Of a stretch of DNA of 11,734 bases, positions 1 to 7,803 are shown piece by piece. Below the pieces are notes generated by a model, which had not been told where the DNA came from, did not search any database, and saw nothing but the letters and a program-made list of their open reading frames with translations. Source of the stretch: an uncultured cyanobacterium (GTDB taxonomy: Bacteria; Cyanobacteriota; Cyanobacteriia; Phormidesmidales; Phormidesmidaceae); the NCBI GenBank assembly GCA_938029995.1, contig CALHGI010000623.1:1-11734 (forward strand), given 5' to 3'. Each line of letters opens with the position of its first letter. Position 1 is the stretch's first letter. Both the position numbers and the translations under genes were made by a program.

Positions 1-872
1 TCTAACTGTCGCTGCTTAACCCGCTCCGCAAACCGAGCCCGCTGCTCCTCAGTCAGCGTGTCATAGCAGTGGGGACACGCAATCCCAGGCTCATAGTGGA
101 CCGACTGGGTATCCTCCTCTGAAATCGGATGCCCACAGCCCCGACACATGGCATAGCTCCCAGGCTCCAAACCATGCTGCACCGTGACCCGTTCATCAAA
201 GACAAAGCATTCTCCTTCCCACAGACTCTCTTCAGCAGGAACATCTTCTAGATATTTCAGAATGCCTCCCTTAAGGTGATAAACCTGTTCAAATCCCTGA
301 TCTAGCAAATAGGACGAGGCCTTTTCGCAGCGAATGCCACCGGTACAAAACATGGCCACTTTCTTGTGTTGGGAGGGATCTAGTTGTTCAGCCGCATAAT
401 TAGGAAACTCTCGAAATGAATCAGTTTCGGGATTTTTGGCCCCTTGAAACGTGCCAATATCCACTTCATAGTTATTGCGGGTGTCGATCACCACCACATC
501 TGGGTCAGAAATCACCTGATTCCAGTCTTGGGGGGCCACATAGGTCCCCACTTTTTTAGTTGGGCTCACCTCTGGCTGCCCCAGGGTAACGATCTCTTTT
601 TTCAGCTTCACCTTCATGCGCTCAAAGGGTTGTTTTTTTGCCCATGAAGTTTTGTGGGTGATGTTCGCAAAACGTGCATCTTGCTTCAGCTGATAGAGCA
701 GTACGGCCAAGGCTTCATCGGTGCCTGCCACAGTGGCGTTAATACCTTCTAAGGCTAGCAGAATCGTACCTTTAATGTCTTGGCCCTGGCATAGCTCTAA
801 CAGGGGCTGCCGCATAGCCTCAAAGTCATTGAGCTGAACAAACTTATAAAAGGTAATAACGGTCCAAGGCAT
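1..872 (-). CDS. trhO: tRNA uridine(34) hydroxylase TrhO (rhodanese-domain UPF0176 family), 3' end outside window
   Basis: The family makes 5-hydroxyuridine at the wobble position (U34) of certain tRNAs using molecular oxygen, in the cytoplasm. Reading from the ATG at 872-870, 290 residues are in the window and the frame is still open at the left edge. An N-terminal alpha/beta domain (about 1-95) starts [11 protein letters not shown]. The rhodanese domain (about 105-215) has the signature CTGGIRCEK, with the presumed catalytic Cys176 and a second Cys182. A C-terminal cysteine cluster, CRGC (243-246) and CPHC (266-269), looks like a small metal site and is usual in the family. The ATG is chosen because the protein then begins as relatives do; no clear Shine-Dalgarno is seen. 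The gene follows the deacetylase-like gene on the same strand after a 97-base gap. The family call is firm. The wobble-hydroxylase role is transferred from studied bacterial homologues. Confidence 0.93.
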   Translation of the reverse strand, partial: MPWTVITFYKFVQLNDFEAMRQPLLELCQGQDIKGTILLALEGINATVAGTDEALAVLLYQLKQDARFANITHKTSWAKKQPFERMKVKLKKEIVTLGQPEVSPTKKVGTYVAPQDWNQVISDPDVVVIDTRNNYEVDIGTFQGAKNPETDSFREFPNYAAEQLDPSQHKKVAMFCTGGIRCEKASSYLLDQGFEQVYHLKGGILKYLEDVPAEESLWEGECFVFDERVTVQHGLEPGSYAMCRGCGHPISEEDTQSVHYEPGIACPHCYDTLTEEQRARFAERVKQRQL

Positions 873-969
873 TAGGAGATTTTAAAGTTGTTGTGATGGA
901 AAACAGGGTGAACGGCCTAGGGGAAAAGCTATGGGTGCCAGGCTCTACTATTGTCCTATCTTAGGATTT

Positions 970-1887
970 TTAGCAATATTTTTGATATACCTCGCTAGCG
1001 GCTCGGTGTAAATAGGCGTGTCGCTGAATCAGGGCTCCCATGTCCTTGCCATAGCCCCCACCGATCACACAGGCCACCGGATAGCCCGCCTGGGCACAGG
1101 TTTCTAGCACGTATTTATCCCGGCGATAGAGGCCCTCATCCGTTAAGGCTAGTTTGCCTAATCGATCATTTCGATGGGGATCGACCCCTGCGTCGTACAG
1201 GACCAAGTCTGGCTCGATCTGGGTGACTAAACCGGGCAAATGGTTGGCCAGTTGCCTTAGGTATTCGTCATCCTCGGTTCCTTCATTGAGGGGAATATCC
1301 AGATCGCTAATTTGCTTACGGCTGGGAAAATTGACGGCACAATGCATGGAAAAGGTGAATACCGTAGGATCGTTGCGAAAAATCCAGGCGGTGCCGTCCC
1401 CTTGGTGGACGTCTAAATCGACCACCAGAATGGTTTTCAGCAGGTTTTGGGCCTTGAGGAGACGGGTTGCGATCGCAATATCATTAAAAATGCAAAACCC
1501 CGACCCATAGTCAGGAAATGCATGGTGGGTGCCCCCCGCCGTATTACAAGCCAAACCCTGATTGAGAGCCAGCTTTGCCGTTAAGATAGTCCCCCCCACC
1601 GCCGTACAGGTACGACGCACCAGCCCTTCACTCCAGGGCAACCCAATCCGCCGCTGCGCCTTAGCATCCAACGTGCCCCCACAGTAGGCAGTCACATAGG
1701 CCGTTTCATGCACAAGCTCTAGCCAAGCTTGGGGCGGCCGTCCCGGCTGATAGAGCTGGTCCTCACCAATCACACCATCGCTGACCAAAAAATCCCGCAG
1801 CAGCTGAAATTTTGGCATGGGAAACCGATGCCCAGGGGGCAGGGGCGTCACATAGTCAGGATGATAAATAACTGGCAAGCCAGGCAA
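970..1887 (-). CDS. Histone deacetylase superfamily protein (zinc amidohydrolase), TTG start
   Basis: This 305-residue protein has the arginase/deacetylase fold and all key residues of the class I/II deacetylase superfamily: the tandem histidines in GGTHHAF (H121, H122), zinc ligands in DLDVHQGDGT (D159, H161), a third zinc aspartate in YDAGVD (D236), and the transition-state tyrosine in GGGY (Y279). It should hydrolyse an acetyl-amide. In bacteria the substrates of such enzymes include acetyl-lysine, acetylpolyamines and acetylated small molecules, and the sequence does not decide between them. The start appears to be TTG at 1887-1885. No in-frame ATG or GTG lies between it and an upstream stop at 1902-1900, and the first ATG (residue 24) would remove the conserved HPDY and PPGHRFPMPKF segment. 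A TTG at residue 4 is also possible. It sits between trhO and a basic membrane protein gene on the same strand, with gaps of 97 and 81 bases. A HIP1 octamer lies inside it. Confidence 0.9.
   Translation of the reverse strand: MPGLPVIYHPDYVTPLPPGHRFPMPKFQLLRDFLVSDGVIGEDQLYQPGRPPQAWLELVHETAYVTAYCGGTLDAKAQRRIGLPWSEGLVRRTCTAVGGTILTAKLALNQGLACNTAGGTHHAFPDYGSGFCIFNDIAIATRLLKAQNLLKTILVVDLDVHQGDGTAWIFRNDPTVFTFSMHCAVNFPSRKQISDLDIPLNEGTEDDEYLRQLANHLPGLVTQIEPDLVLYDAGVDPHRNDRLGKLALTDEGLYRRDKYVLETCAQAGYPVACVIGGGYGKDMGALIQRHAYLHRAASEVYQKYC
1469..1476. repeat. HIP1 octamer GCGATCGC, inside the deacetylase-like gene
   Basis: This is a perfect copy of the highly iterated palindrome of cyanobacterial genomes. 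It lies within a 19-base stretch (1464-1482) that recurs exactly at 9022-9040 in sodX. Confidence 0.85.
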
Positions 1888-1968
1888 TGACGGTCTTTTC
1901 TATAAACAGCGTTCCTAGACATTATCCCCAGCAATCGTCCAGAAAACAGACATCAACCACCGACAGGC

Positions 1969-3081
1969 CTACAAAAAGGAATTAATGGAGCGGGACTGAC
2001 GCACATCCAACCGATGGGCCAGACTCCCTTCTTTCCAATCCAGTGCAGAAGACTCATTTTCAGGCACCACCGTGACTGGCGTATTCGCCCCATGGCTCAC
2101 CGCAAATGACACCGGCTTGGTGGCCCTAGGTGCATTCTGCACGGGGGTGTGGTGAATTTTCTGCTGCCCCGAACGAAAGGCCATCACCTGGGAGACAGGA
2201 CGCTGGGCACCCAGCCGACGATTCTTAGCACGGCGCTTGCGGGCACCCACGGGCCGACTGCCCGTAGGGCGGCTCACGGACCGACCACCCACGGGGCGGC
2301 TGGTAGTGGGCCTGCTAGCACGTACGGCACGATAGGCCACTGGCTTTTCTGCCCCCCGCCGCCGCGCCCGCCGAGGCTCCGCCACCAACAAACCCTGATT
2401 AGACATCAGCATGCAGCCACCGGCACAGGCCGCCACCATAACGAGCAGTGGCCAAGCGGGCATAGACTTCTCCGGTGCACCGGGCAAAGTAGCCGCTGGG
2501 TCTCGCTGGGTTAGCACAATTTGCTCGTCATCCGGCAACACCAGACGGGAGGCAGCGGCAGCATCCGGGGCGCTCAACGGCTGCCCATCAATACTGCTAC
2601 TCACCGGAGCCAAAACCATCTCACGACCAGGGCTGGAAAGCCCCGCCAAGGAAACGGCAATTAAAACCACAAATGTTAGCCAAAGCCCCCCCACCAGCAG
2701 CCAAGGTCTCACCCAAATTAAATCTGACCAAAACGAGCTTTTCTTATCCGCCGTCTTGGGTTGCGGAGACCGGCCAGCGGCCTTGCCCGCTCCAGCTTCA
2801 GCCCTACGGGCACCAGGATCAGTCTCCAGGGGGTGCGGTCCAGACGGTTGCGATTTAGACGGTGGCGGCCCAGATGGTTGTGTCCGAGACGGCTGTGGCT
2901 GATCCGTCTTCAGCTTCACACTTGGCGTATGTTTTACAGCGGGCCCATGGGCAAACGTATCCGTGGGCTTAGACCTGATCTTCGTCCTTTGCTGACGAAC
3001 CGAAGCGCGCCTCGAAACGGGCTTCAATAGCCCCTGAACCCTCGTATAAAGTTGCTTAGTCAAGATCAAAGGCTTAGCCAT
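1969..3081 (-). CDS. Basic, proline/arginine-rich two-helix membrane protein of unknown function
   Basis: I do not recognise a family for this 370-residue protein. It has two hydrophobic segments, about residues 125-148 (WLLVGGLWLTFVVLIAVSLA) and 209-228 (AWPLLVMVAACAGGCMLM). A mildly acidic loop of about 60 residues joins them. Both tails are strongly basic. The N-terminal tail (1-120) has a proline/serine repeat, TQPSGPPPSKSQPSGPHP (68-84). The C-terminal tail (235-370) has several RP(V/T)G repeats, as in SRPTGSRPVG, followed by RKRRAKNRR. By the positive-inside rule both tails would be cytoplasmic and the loop periplasmic; this is inference. The tails are low complexity and probably disordered, so they could bind nucleic acid, membrane or another acidic partner. 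The ATG at 3081-3079 is preceded by a possible promoter at 3147-3120. Overlapping frames on the other strand are long only because of the GC-rich repeat composition. Confidence 0.75.
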   Translation of the reverse strand: MAKPLILTKQLYTRVQGLLKPVSRRASVRQQRTKIRSKPTDTFAHGPAVKHTPSVKLKTDQPQPSRTQPSGPPPSKSQPSGPHPLETDPGARRAEAGAGKAAGRSPQPKTADKKSSFWSDLIWVRPWLLVGGLWLTFVVLIAVSLAGLSSPGREMVLAPVSSSIDGQPLSAPDAAAASRLVLPDDEQIVLTQRDPAATLPGAPEKSMPAWPLLVMVAACAGGCMLMSNQGLLVAEPRRARRRGAEKPVAYRAVRASRPTTSRPVGGRSVSRPTGSRPVGARKRRAKNRRLGAQRPVSQVMAFRSGQQKIHHTPVQNAPRATKPVSFAVSHGANTPVTVVPENESSALDWKEGSLAHRLDVRQSRSINSFL

Positions 3082-3119
3082 AGCACAATACGTTCTTTAT
3101 ATAAGAAGCACACCCACCC

Positions 3120-3147
3120 GTAATAACCAGAATATCGGCATTGTAAA
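3120..3147 (-). promoter_or_regulatory. Candidate sigma-70-type promoter for the basic membrane protein gene
   Basis: On the minus strand TTTACA (3147-3142) and TATTAC (3125-3120) are separated by 16 bases, about 40 bases before the ATG at 3081. The -35 box matches the consensus at 5 of 6 positions and the -10 box at 4 of 6. This is a plausible but weak call based only on motif matching. Confidence 0.3.
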
Positions 3148-3237
3148 ACCTCTTTACCGAGATGACTAGCGTTAAGGTGTAATTCTTCAGATATTTGCCA
3201 AATTATCGCAAACTCCATCAGCCCTTGCCGTGGACAT

Positions 3238-4098
3238 CTAACGTTGCAAATCTAGTTCAGCCAAATACTGCCCCGGATCCCGTGCCACCCAGCCTTCAGC
3301 AGAGTTCGTACGCACCTCAAAGTATAGAAATGACTCCGTTGCACTTCCAGCTACAGTACCCAAATTACTGCCTTCAGAAACGGCGTCCCCTACGGCAAAA
3401 TCAGTCTGACTAAGGTTGCCATAACGGGTTTGTAGACCATTACGGTGGTTAACCACCAGCATCAAGGTGCCATTGGCTTCCCCCACAAACGCCACAATGC
3501 CCTCAGCGGCAGACATCACCATGGTCCCTGGCGTCGCAGCCCAAGCAATGCCACTGTTAAAGACCAGCTCATCGCGCTGGGGATGGGGTTGCCAGCCATA
3601 GTTCAAAACCAGTCGAGTGGAGTCGGGCAATGGGAACCCCAAGTCCACCGCAGCGGGTGCCGTCGCAATGATCCTGCGGTTGCCCCCTGGAATAAACACT
3701 CGATTCGGCAAACTGCTGGGGCAACCATTCACCTCAAATAGAAGATCGGCCCTCGTTTCATGGCGCTCTGCCAAGGACTGCCAGGTTTGGCCAGCCCCCA
3801 CCTGCACCACTCGGCCATTAAACGGCGGAATTTCAATCACCCGACCGACGGGCAATGCCCCCTGGGTCGATAGATTCCCATTCATCGCCGCCAGGGTAGC
3901 CGGTAATAACCCATACTGAGCAGCCACCGTAGCCAGCGTTTCTCCAGCGTTAATGCGATGGTTCACCACCTGGGCAAGGGCCGCCTCTGGACAGGGGGAC
4001 GCTTGGGCTGCCATGGGATAAACCCCCAGGGGAATTATCCCCACCAATAGTTGTAGATATAGTCGCAGATGTTTATAAAATCTTTGGATTTTGTGCAT
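3238..4098 (-). CDS. Exported LysM protein with a degenerate (zinc-ligand-lacking) LytM/M23 domain
   Basis: This 286-residue protein has a signal peptide (basic start, hydrophobic core about 13-29, likely cleavage after AQA at 31-33). Two LysM-like peptidoglycan-binding repeats follow (about 46-92 and 97-139), then an M23/LytM-type domain (about 175-280). The fold landmarks of M23 are present: GIAWAATPGTMVMSAAEGIV, a VNHRNG turn with H218, RYGNLS, GDAVSEG and FEVR. The metal-binding positions are replaced. The usual HxGxD segment reads FNSGIA (N181, A185), and the usual HLHFE reads FLYFE (F257, Y259). Only H218 survives, so zinc-dependent endopeptidase activity is unlikely. In other bacteria such inactive LytM proteins (EnvC, NlpD) bind murein and activate amidases. 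A similar role here is inference. It is divergent from the Deg/HtrA protease gene across 206 bases. An ATG start at 4098-4096 gives the intact signal peptide. Confidence 0.87.
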   Translation of the reverse strand: MHKIQRFYKHLRLYLQLLVGIIPLGVYPMAAQASPCPEAALAQVVNHRINAGETLATVAAQYGLLPATLAAMNGNLSTQGALPVGRVIEIPPFNGRVVQVGAGQTWQSLAERHETRADLLFEVNGCPSSLPNRVFIPGGNRRIIATAPAAVDLGFPLPDSTRLVLNYGWQPHPQRDELVFNSGIAWAATPGTMVMSAAEGIVAFVGEANGTLMLVVNHRNGLQTRYGNLSQTDFAVGDAVSEGSNLGTVAGSATESFLYFEVRTNSAEGWVARDPGQYLAELDLQR

Positions 4099-4240
4099 TT
4101 TAGGAACACCCTAGTATCGTGAACAGTGGAAAGCCTGTATTTTGGCAGAAATATACTGAAAACAGCCCTGGGTATAGCACCAACATTCAGTACCATGGAA
4201 AAGGTTCAGGGGACCAAAAATGTCTAACCCAATACATTTT

Positions 4241-4254
4241 CGAAGGAATCTTCG
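4241..4254. promoter_or_regulatory. Small inverted repeat upstream of the Deg/HtrA protease gene
   Basis: CGAAG (4241-4245) and CTTCG (4250-4254) flank GAAT, 50 bases before the protease ATG in the 206-base divergent region. It could be an operator half-site pair or a 5' leader hairpin. Five-base arms also arise by chance, so confidence is low. Confidence 0.25.
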
Positions 4255-4304
4255 TTAAGGTAAGGTCAGCATGGTGCTCATGACAAATTAGCGAGGCAGC
4301 GGCG

Positions 4305-5540
4305 ATGGGCATTGCTCCAAAACAATTCGGTCTATATGCGGGCCTACTTTTAGTGGGTAGCGGAGCTGGTTGGGCAACCCACAGCTACCTTTTCAACCCC
4401 GCCAATGCAGACCAGGATAGCCAACGTCCCTCCATGGCTACTTCGGTGCTACGGACAGCCACTGAGTCAGCGGAATCTGCACCCCGCGCCCAAGCCAAAG
4501 CCTATCCGCCCATTGACAATCCTAATTTTATTGCAGCCGCCGCCGAACAGGTGGGGCCTGCGGTGGTACGCATCGACGCATCTCGTTCAGTCAGAGGTGT
4601 TTCCGAAACCTTGGAACACCCTTTTTTCAAACGTTTTTTTACTGAAGAGCTGCCCATTGATCCTGAGCTGCCTGAGCGCCTCGAACAGGGCACCGGCTCT
4701 GGTTTTATTCTGAGTCAAGATGGCCAGGTCATGACCAATGCCCATGTGGTAGAAGGGGCCAGCACGGTCACTGTAACGCTGAACGACGGCCGCACCTTTG
4801 AAGGCAAGGTCATCGGGACCGACCCCATTACCGATGTTGCAGTTGTCCAAATCACTGGGGATAATTTGCCGACCGCCCCCCTAGGGTCAACGGAGAATCT
4901 GGCCGCTGGTCAATGGGCCATTGCCATTGGCAATCCCCTGGGCCTAGACAACACCGTCACCGCTGGCATCATTAGCGCCCTGGGCCGCACCAGTTCCCAA
5001 GTGGGCATTTCTGACAAGCGGGTGCAGTTTATTCAAACTGATGCAGCGATCAATCCAGGCAACTCCGGTGGGCCACTGCTCAATGCCCAAGGAGAAGTCA
5101 TTGGCATGAATACGGCCATTCGGGCCGGAGCCCAGGGCCTCGGATTTGCCATTCCCATTGAAACCGCTAAGCGGATTGGCGATCAGCTCTTTAAGGATGG
5201 TGAGGTGCAGCATCCCTACCTAGGGATTCAGATGGTCAACCTCAACCCAGAAATGCGCCAGCGCATTAACGACGATGAAGACATTGACTTTGAGATTGAA
5301 GCGGAATCAGGAGTGATGGTTATTCGCGTGATGGAGGACACTCCAGCGGAAGCAGCTGGCCTACAGCGCGGAGATGTCATTAACAAAGTCAACGAAGTGG
5401 AAGTCGCCACCGCCACCGAGGTTCAAGCCCAGGTAGAAGCGAGCAGCATTGGTAAGTCTCTGAAAGTGGAAGTGGACCGTAAGGGCAAGCCTCAGGTCCT
5501 AGAAGTGAAACCCACAAAGATGCCCAATGCACTTCAATAG
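4305..5540 (+). CDS. Deg/HtrA-family trypsin-like serine protease with PDZ domain (HhoA/HhoB/HtrA type)
   Basis: This is a 411-residue periplasmic or thylakoid-lumen protease of envelope protein quality control. The N-terminus has one hydrophobic segment (about 8-26) that serves as signal peptide or anchor; ANA at 33-35 is a possible cleavage site. The trypsin-like domain (about 75-298) has the full catalytic triad: His147 in TNAHVV, Asp177 in DPITDVAVVQI and Ser254 in AINPGNSGGPL. One PDZ domain (about 304-403) begins HPYLGIQM and contains the acidic insertion INDDEDIDFEIEAES. Length and domain order fit the three-member cyanobacterial Deg family, but I cannot say which paralogue it is. The ATG at 4305 has GAGG at 4293-4296 as ribosome binding site. 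It is divergent from the LysM/LytM gene and convergent with the DUF760 gene. Confidence 0.95.
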   Translation: MGIAPKQFGLYAGLLLVGSGAGWATHSYLFNPANADQDSQRPSMATSVLRTATESAESAPRAQAKAYPPIDNPNFIAAAAEQVGPAVVRIDASRSVRGVSETLEHPFFKRFFTEELPIDPELPERLEQGTGSGFILSQDGQVMTNAHVVEGASTVTVTLNDGRTFEGKVIGTDPITDVAVVQITGDNLPTAPLGSTENLAAGQWAIAIGNPLGLDNTVTAGIISALGRTSSQVGISDKRVQFIQTDAAINPGNSGGPLLNAQGEVIGMNTAIRAGAQGLGFAIPIETAKRIGDQLFKDGEVQHPYLGIQMVNLNPEMRQRINDDEDIDFEIEAESGVMVIRVMEDTPAEAAGLQRGDVINKVNEVEVATATEVQAQVEASSIGKSLKVEVDRKGKPQVLEVKPTKMPNALQ

Positions 5541-5660
5541 GGCAAAGATGCTGGGTATACGGCACGCCCTAGGGCAACGTATTTAAATAGAACCAAGATC
5601 TGGAAAGCCTTTTGCAATAACCTTTTGGAGAGCTATTGGTCTATTGGCTTAGGTTGTTAC

Positions 5661-6029
5661 CTAACTATCTAGGTCAGAAAAATCACTGTCAGGCTCACCA
5701 TCCAACGGTGACACGCCAGATAGGCTAGCTTCTAGTTCCATACGCTGTTCCATCTGCCGTAGGAAATAGCCAGTCATCATGGCGGAGGCCAATAAGCCTG
5801 CCAAGTTTTCACGGTCGGTTGTGACCTGTACGTTAAATCCTTCCGATGGCAATACCCCAATTAGCCCTTGGACATTCTGGGAGATAATCTGCTTGATCTC
5901 ACCACTCACCGACTGAGCAACGCGGGTCAGCACTTCGGGCGGTTGATGCTGCAGGTACTTCAGCAACTGATTGACCTGCGCATCATCAGACCCCATGCCG
6001 ATGAATTGAGCGCTATCGGGATTAAACAT
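5661..6029 (-). CDS. DUF760 family protein
   Basis: This small soluble protein of 122 residues matches DUF760, found in cyanobacteria and plastids. Landmarks are DDAQVNQLLKYLQHQPPEVL (15-34), VAQSVSGEIKQIISQNVQGLIGVLP (about 38-62), and a region around residues 65-95 reading FNVQVTTDRENLAGLLASAM followed by GYFLRQMEQRMELE. The C-terminal tail (about 103-122) is acidic and serine-rich. There is no signal peptide or membrane segment. The molecular function is not established. It is convergent with the protease gene across 120 bases. On its upstream side, 159 bases separate it from scpB, so it may have its own promoter; I see no strong -35/-10 pair there. The stop codon lies within the small inverted repeat TTAGGT-TGTT-ACCTAA (5649-5664). 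Confidence 0.85.
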   Translation of the reverse strand: MFNPDSAQFIGMGSDDAQVNQLLKYLQHQPPEVLTRVAQSVSGEIKQIISQNVQGLIGVLPSEGFNVQVTTDRENLAGLLASAMMTGYFLRQMEQRMELEASLSGVSPLDGEPDSDFSDLDS

Positions 6030-6188
6030 AAACAGTTATGTATTGCTTTTAATTACCTTAGCGTGATAGAGCCGATTTCAACCAGCACTTACACGAAGTT
6101 CAGTATGAATGGTCTGTCTGTAAAGTGCCCCGGCTGATCTAAAGAATTAACGGTAGCTTAATTGTCAGGTAATAGTTTTACAACCTTT

Positions 6189-6824
6189 TCATGGTTCTAG
6201 AGATAATACGGAAGCAGCAGCCACATCTGCTTCAGGCGGGACTTCTAGAACGATCTGAGGCTCAGATTGTTCACTCGATTCCGGGGTGGAATCTGTGGAT
6301 TCTGTCGTGGTTTCTGCTGTGGTTTCTGCCGTATTATCCGGGGGGTCAGGTAAATTAATTTGTGGAAGTTTATCAATCTCAAAGCGCTGATAAAACTTCT
6401 CGGTTACTTGCAACCAAAAGGAGCGACCGTCCGACTGGCGGCGGCGGCGCACAGAGCCCTGATCGACGAGATCATGGACATGGCCATAGGCCCCTGAACC
6501 ACGTAAATCCACTAAGTCTGTCTGGCTTACGGGACCGCGCATGGCGATGGCGGCCAATGTTCGCAAGGCTCCTAAGCCAATGTCTAAGGGAATGAGTTCA
6601 TCTAGCAGTGGTTTGAAGGGTTGCCGTAGCTGCAGGCTATAGCCGCTTTCGGTTTCAGAAATTTCTAAGGCCCCCTCGCGGTGGGCATAATCCCCCATCA
6701 ATTGAATCAAACCGGCTTCGGCTGCTTCTTTATCGCAGCTGGCATACTCCGCAATCTGGCCAATGGTGAGGGGTTTGGCCTTGAGATATAAAATTGCTTC
6801 AATGGTGTGGGATAGCGACGCCAT
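6189..6824 (-). CDS. scpB: SMC-Scp complex subunit ScpB
   Basis: ScpB is a winged-helix (kite) protein that works as a dimer with ScpA on SMC to organise and segregate the chromosome. The 211-residue protein has the first winged helix at about 5-75, starting SHTIEAILYLKAKPLTIGQIA, and the second at about 80-150 with LRTLAAIAMRGPVSQTDLVD, the turn LRGSGAYGHVHDLVDQGSV, and SDGRSFWLQVTEKFYQRF. A disordered acidic threonine/serine-rich tail follows (about 163-200, with TAET repeats), longer than in a minimal ScpB. The start is taken as ATG at 6824-6822 because the family begins just before the IEAILYL helix. A TTG 51 bases upstream (6875) is in frame but would add an unrelated extension. No scpA is seen in the window, so the two genes are separate here, whereas in Firmicutes they are adjacent. 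Confidence 0.9.
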   Translation of the reverse strand: MASLSHTIEAILYLKAKPLTIGQIAEYASCDKEAAEAGLIQLMGDYAHREGALEISETESGYSLQLRQPFKPLLDELIPLDIGLGALRTLAAIAMRGPVSQTDLVDLRGSGAYGHVHDLVDQGSVRRRRQSDGRSFWLQVTEKFYQRFEIDKLPQINLPDPPDNTAETTAETTTESTDSTPESSEQSEPQIVLEVPPEADVAAASVLSLEP

Positions 6825-6860
6825 AGGTACCAACGTTGGGAAACGTGGGTCAAGGATAGC

Positions 6861-6898
6861 GTAGGGCACCCACAAGGGGTACCCCTACATTAATTAAT
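6861..6898. repeat. Nested palindromes between the universal stress protein gene and scpB
   Basis: GTAGGG (6861-6866) pairs with CCCTAC (6883-6888). The 10-base palindrome GGGGTACCCC (6876-6885) overlaps the right arm, and a second palindrome, ATTAATTAAT, follows at 6889-6898. The block fills most of the 87 bases between the two same-strand genes and lies 37 bases before the scpB ATG. There is no T-run, so it does not look like an intrinsic terminator. A leader hairpin or operator is possible. Confidence 0.45.
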
Positions 6899-6911
6899 AG
6901 ACAGGATGGTC

Positions 6912-7769
6912 TTAGTTGGTGGATATACGGGTGAGCAATACCGGACAGGGGGCATTGATGCGCACGTAGTCGGATAGGGAACCGCCCAGTAACCGGTCGA
7001 TATCGGGTAACCCCTTGGCAATGGAGGGGCGACGGTCCGGGGAGCCTAGGATCAGTAAGTTGGCACTCAACTCATCCGCTAGTTGGCAAATGCGCTGGCC
7101 GGGCTTACCTTCTGGGGAAACACAGCGATAGTTAATGCGATATCGTTTGGCTTCGGCGATGGCAGGGGCTAGAACGGGGTCGGACTCTGGATTGGCATTA
7201 ATTGCCTCATCAATCGAGTTGCGTAGATTGGATAGGGTATGGACAAATACCAACTCACTGTCTTTGATATCGCGGGCCAGGGAAATTGCAACCCGGAGGG
7301 ACTCCTTGGCCATGTCGGATTTGTCGATGGCAACCAAGATGCGTTTGATGGGACGGATGCTGTAGAGGTCATCCTTAACCAGCAACATGGGCCGGGATGA
7401 CAGCTGGAATACGTATTGGCTGACGGAGTTCTTGAAAATCGCCTTTAGACCGCCCAAACCACGCGATCCCATGATGATCAGTCCGGCGTCGATGTCATCG
7501 GCCACCCGACAGACTGTGGTTTTAGGGTCACCTTCCTGCAACATCGGTGTCACCTTAGACGAATCGATGCCAAGACGAGTAATGGTTTCAGCCAACTCTT
7601 GCTGATCGTCGGATCGCTTATCTCCCATTTGGCCAGCCCCTGTTTGGGGTGATACCACCTTTAAAACGGTGACTTGCGATCGCTGAACTACGGGAATTTC
7701 CAGCAGGGCTTTGAATACCGCCTCTGTATTGCCAGGACCGGAACTGGCTAGCAAAATCTTATCGAACAT
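6912..7769 (-). CDS. Universal stress protein with two tandem UspA domains
   Basis: This cytoplasmic protein of 285 residues has two UspA-type alpha/beta domains, about 1-132 and 140-282. Each opens with the usual beta strand (FDKILLASSGPGNTEAVFKAL; IKRILVAIDKSDMAKESLRV) and ends with a strand reading PMLLVK or PVLLTR. The ATP-binding signature G-2x-G-9x-G-S/T appears in domain 1 as G101..G104..N114-S115, with asparagine in place of the final glycine. In domain 2 it is stretched, as LGSPDRRPS...LLGGS (241-264). Nucleotide binding is therefore likely but not certain. Such proteins are induced by stress or starvation; the specific signal is unknown. Its ATG (7769-7767) is divergent from the thioesterase gene and it precedes scpB by 87 bases. 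A HIP1 octamer is near the 5' end. Confidence 0.9.
   Translation of the reverse strand: MFDKILLASSGPGNTEAVFKALLEIPVVQRSQVTVLKVVSPQTGAGQMGDKRSDDQQELAETITRLGIDSSKVTPMLQEGDPKTTVCRVADDIDAGLIIMGSRGLGGLKAIFKNSVSQYVFQLSSRPMLLVKDDLYSIRPIKRILVAIDKSDMAKESLRVAISLARDIKDSELVFVHTLSNLRNSIDEAINANPESDPVLAPAIAEAKRYRINYRCVSPEGKPGQRICQLADELSANLLILGSPDRRPSIAKGLPDIDRLLGGSLSDYVRINAPCPVLLTRISTN
7676..7683. repeat. HIP1 octamer GCGATCGC, inside the universal stress protein gene
   Basis: This is a perfect copy of the cyanobacterial HIP1 palindrome. It falls within the codons for residues 29-32 of the stress protein. Confidence 0.85.
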
Positions 7770-7803
7770 TGACTAAACCCTATTGGATGGACACTCAAGG
7801 ATG

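Noticed and set aside
1154..1510. 118-residue plus-strand open frame
   Set aside because: It is antisense to the catalytic part of the deacetylase-like gene and has no motif or plausible start context.
2224..2330. Possible CRISPR-like periodic repeat
   Set aside because: The periodicity comes from in-frame codons for RP(V/T)G repeats. Units are short and degenerate with no unique spacers.
2411..2902. 163-residue plus-strand open frame antisense to the basic membrane protein
   Set aside because: It has a biased, repetitive composition expected from the complement of proline/arginine-rich codons, no recognisable motif, and it lies wholly inside a better gene.
5566..5575. GCCCTAGGGC palindrome as a terminator after the protease gene
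   Set aside because: Short perfect palindrome with effectively no loop and no following T-run. It does not meet terminator criteria.
5609..5647. Short direct repeats (CCTTTTG twice, CTATTGG twice) between convergent genes
   Set aside because: Seven-base repeats in a 120-base AT-rich spacer are expected by chance and are not iterated further.
6825..6875. 51-base N-terminal extension of scpB from a TTG
   Set aside because: The extension overlaps the palindrome cluster and has no counterpart in the family. The ATG at 6824 fits ScpB.
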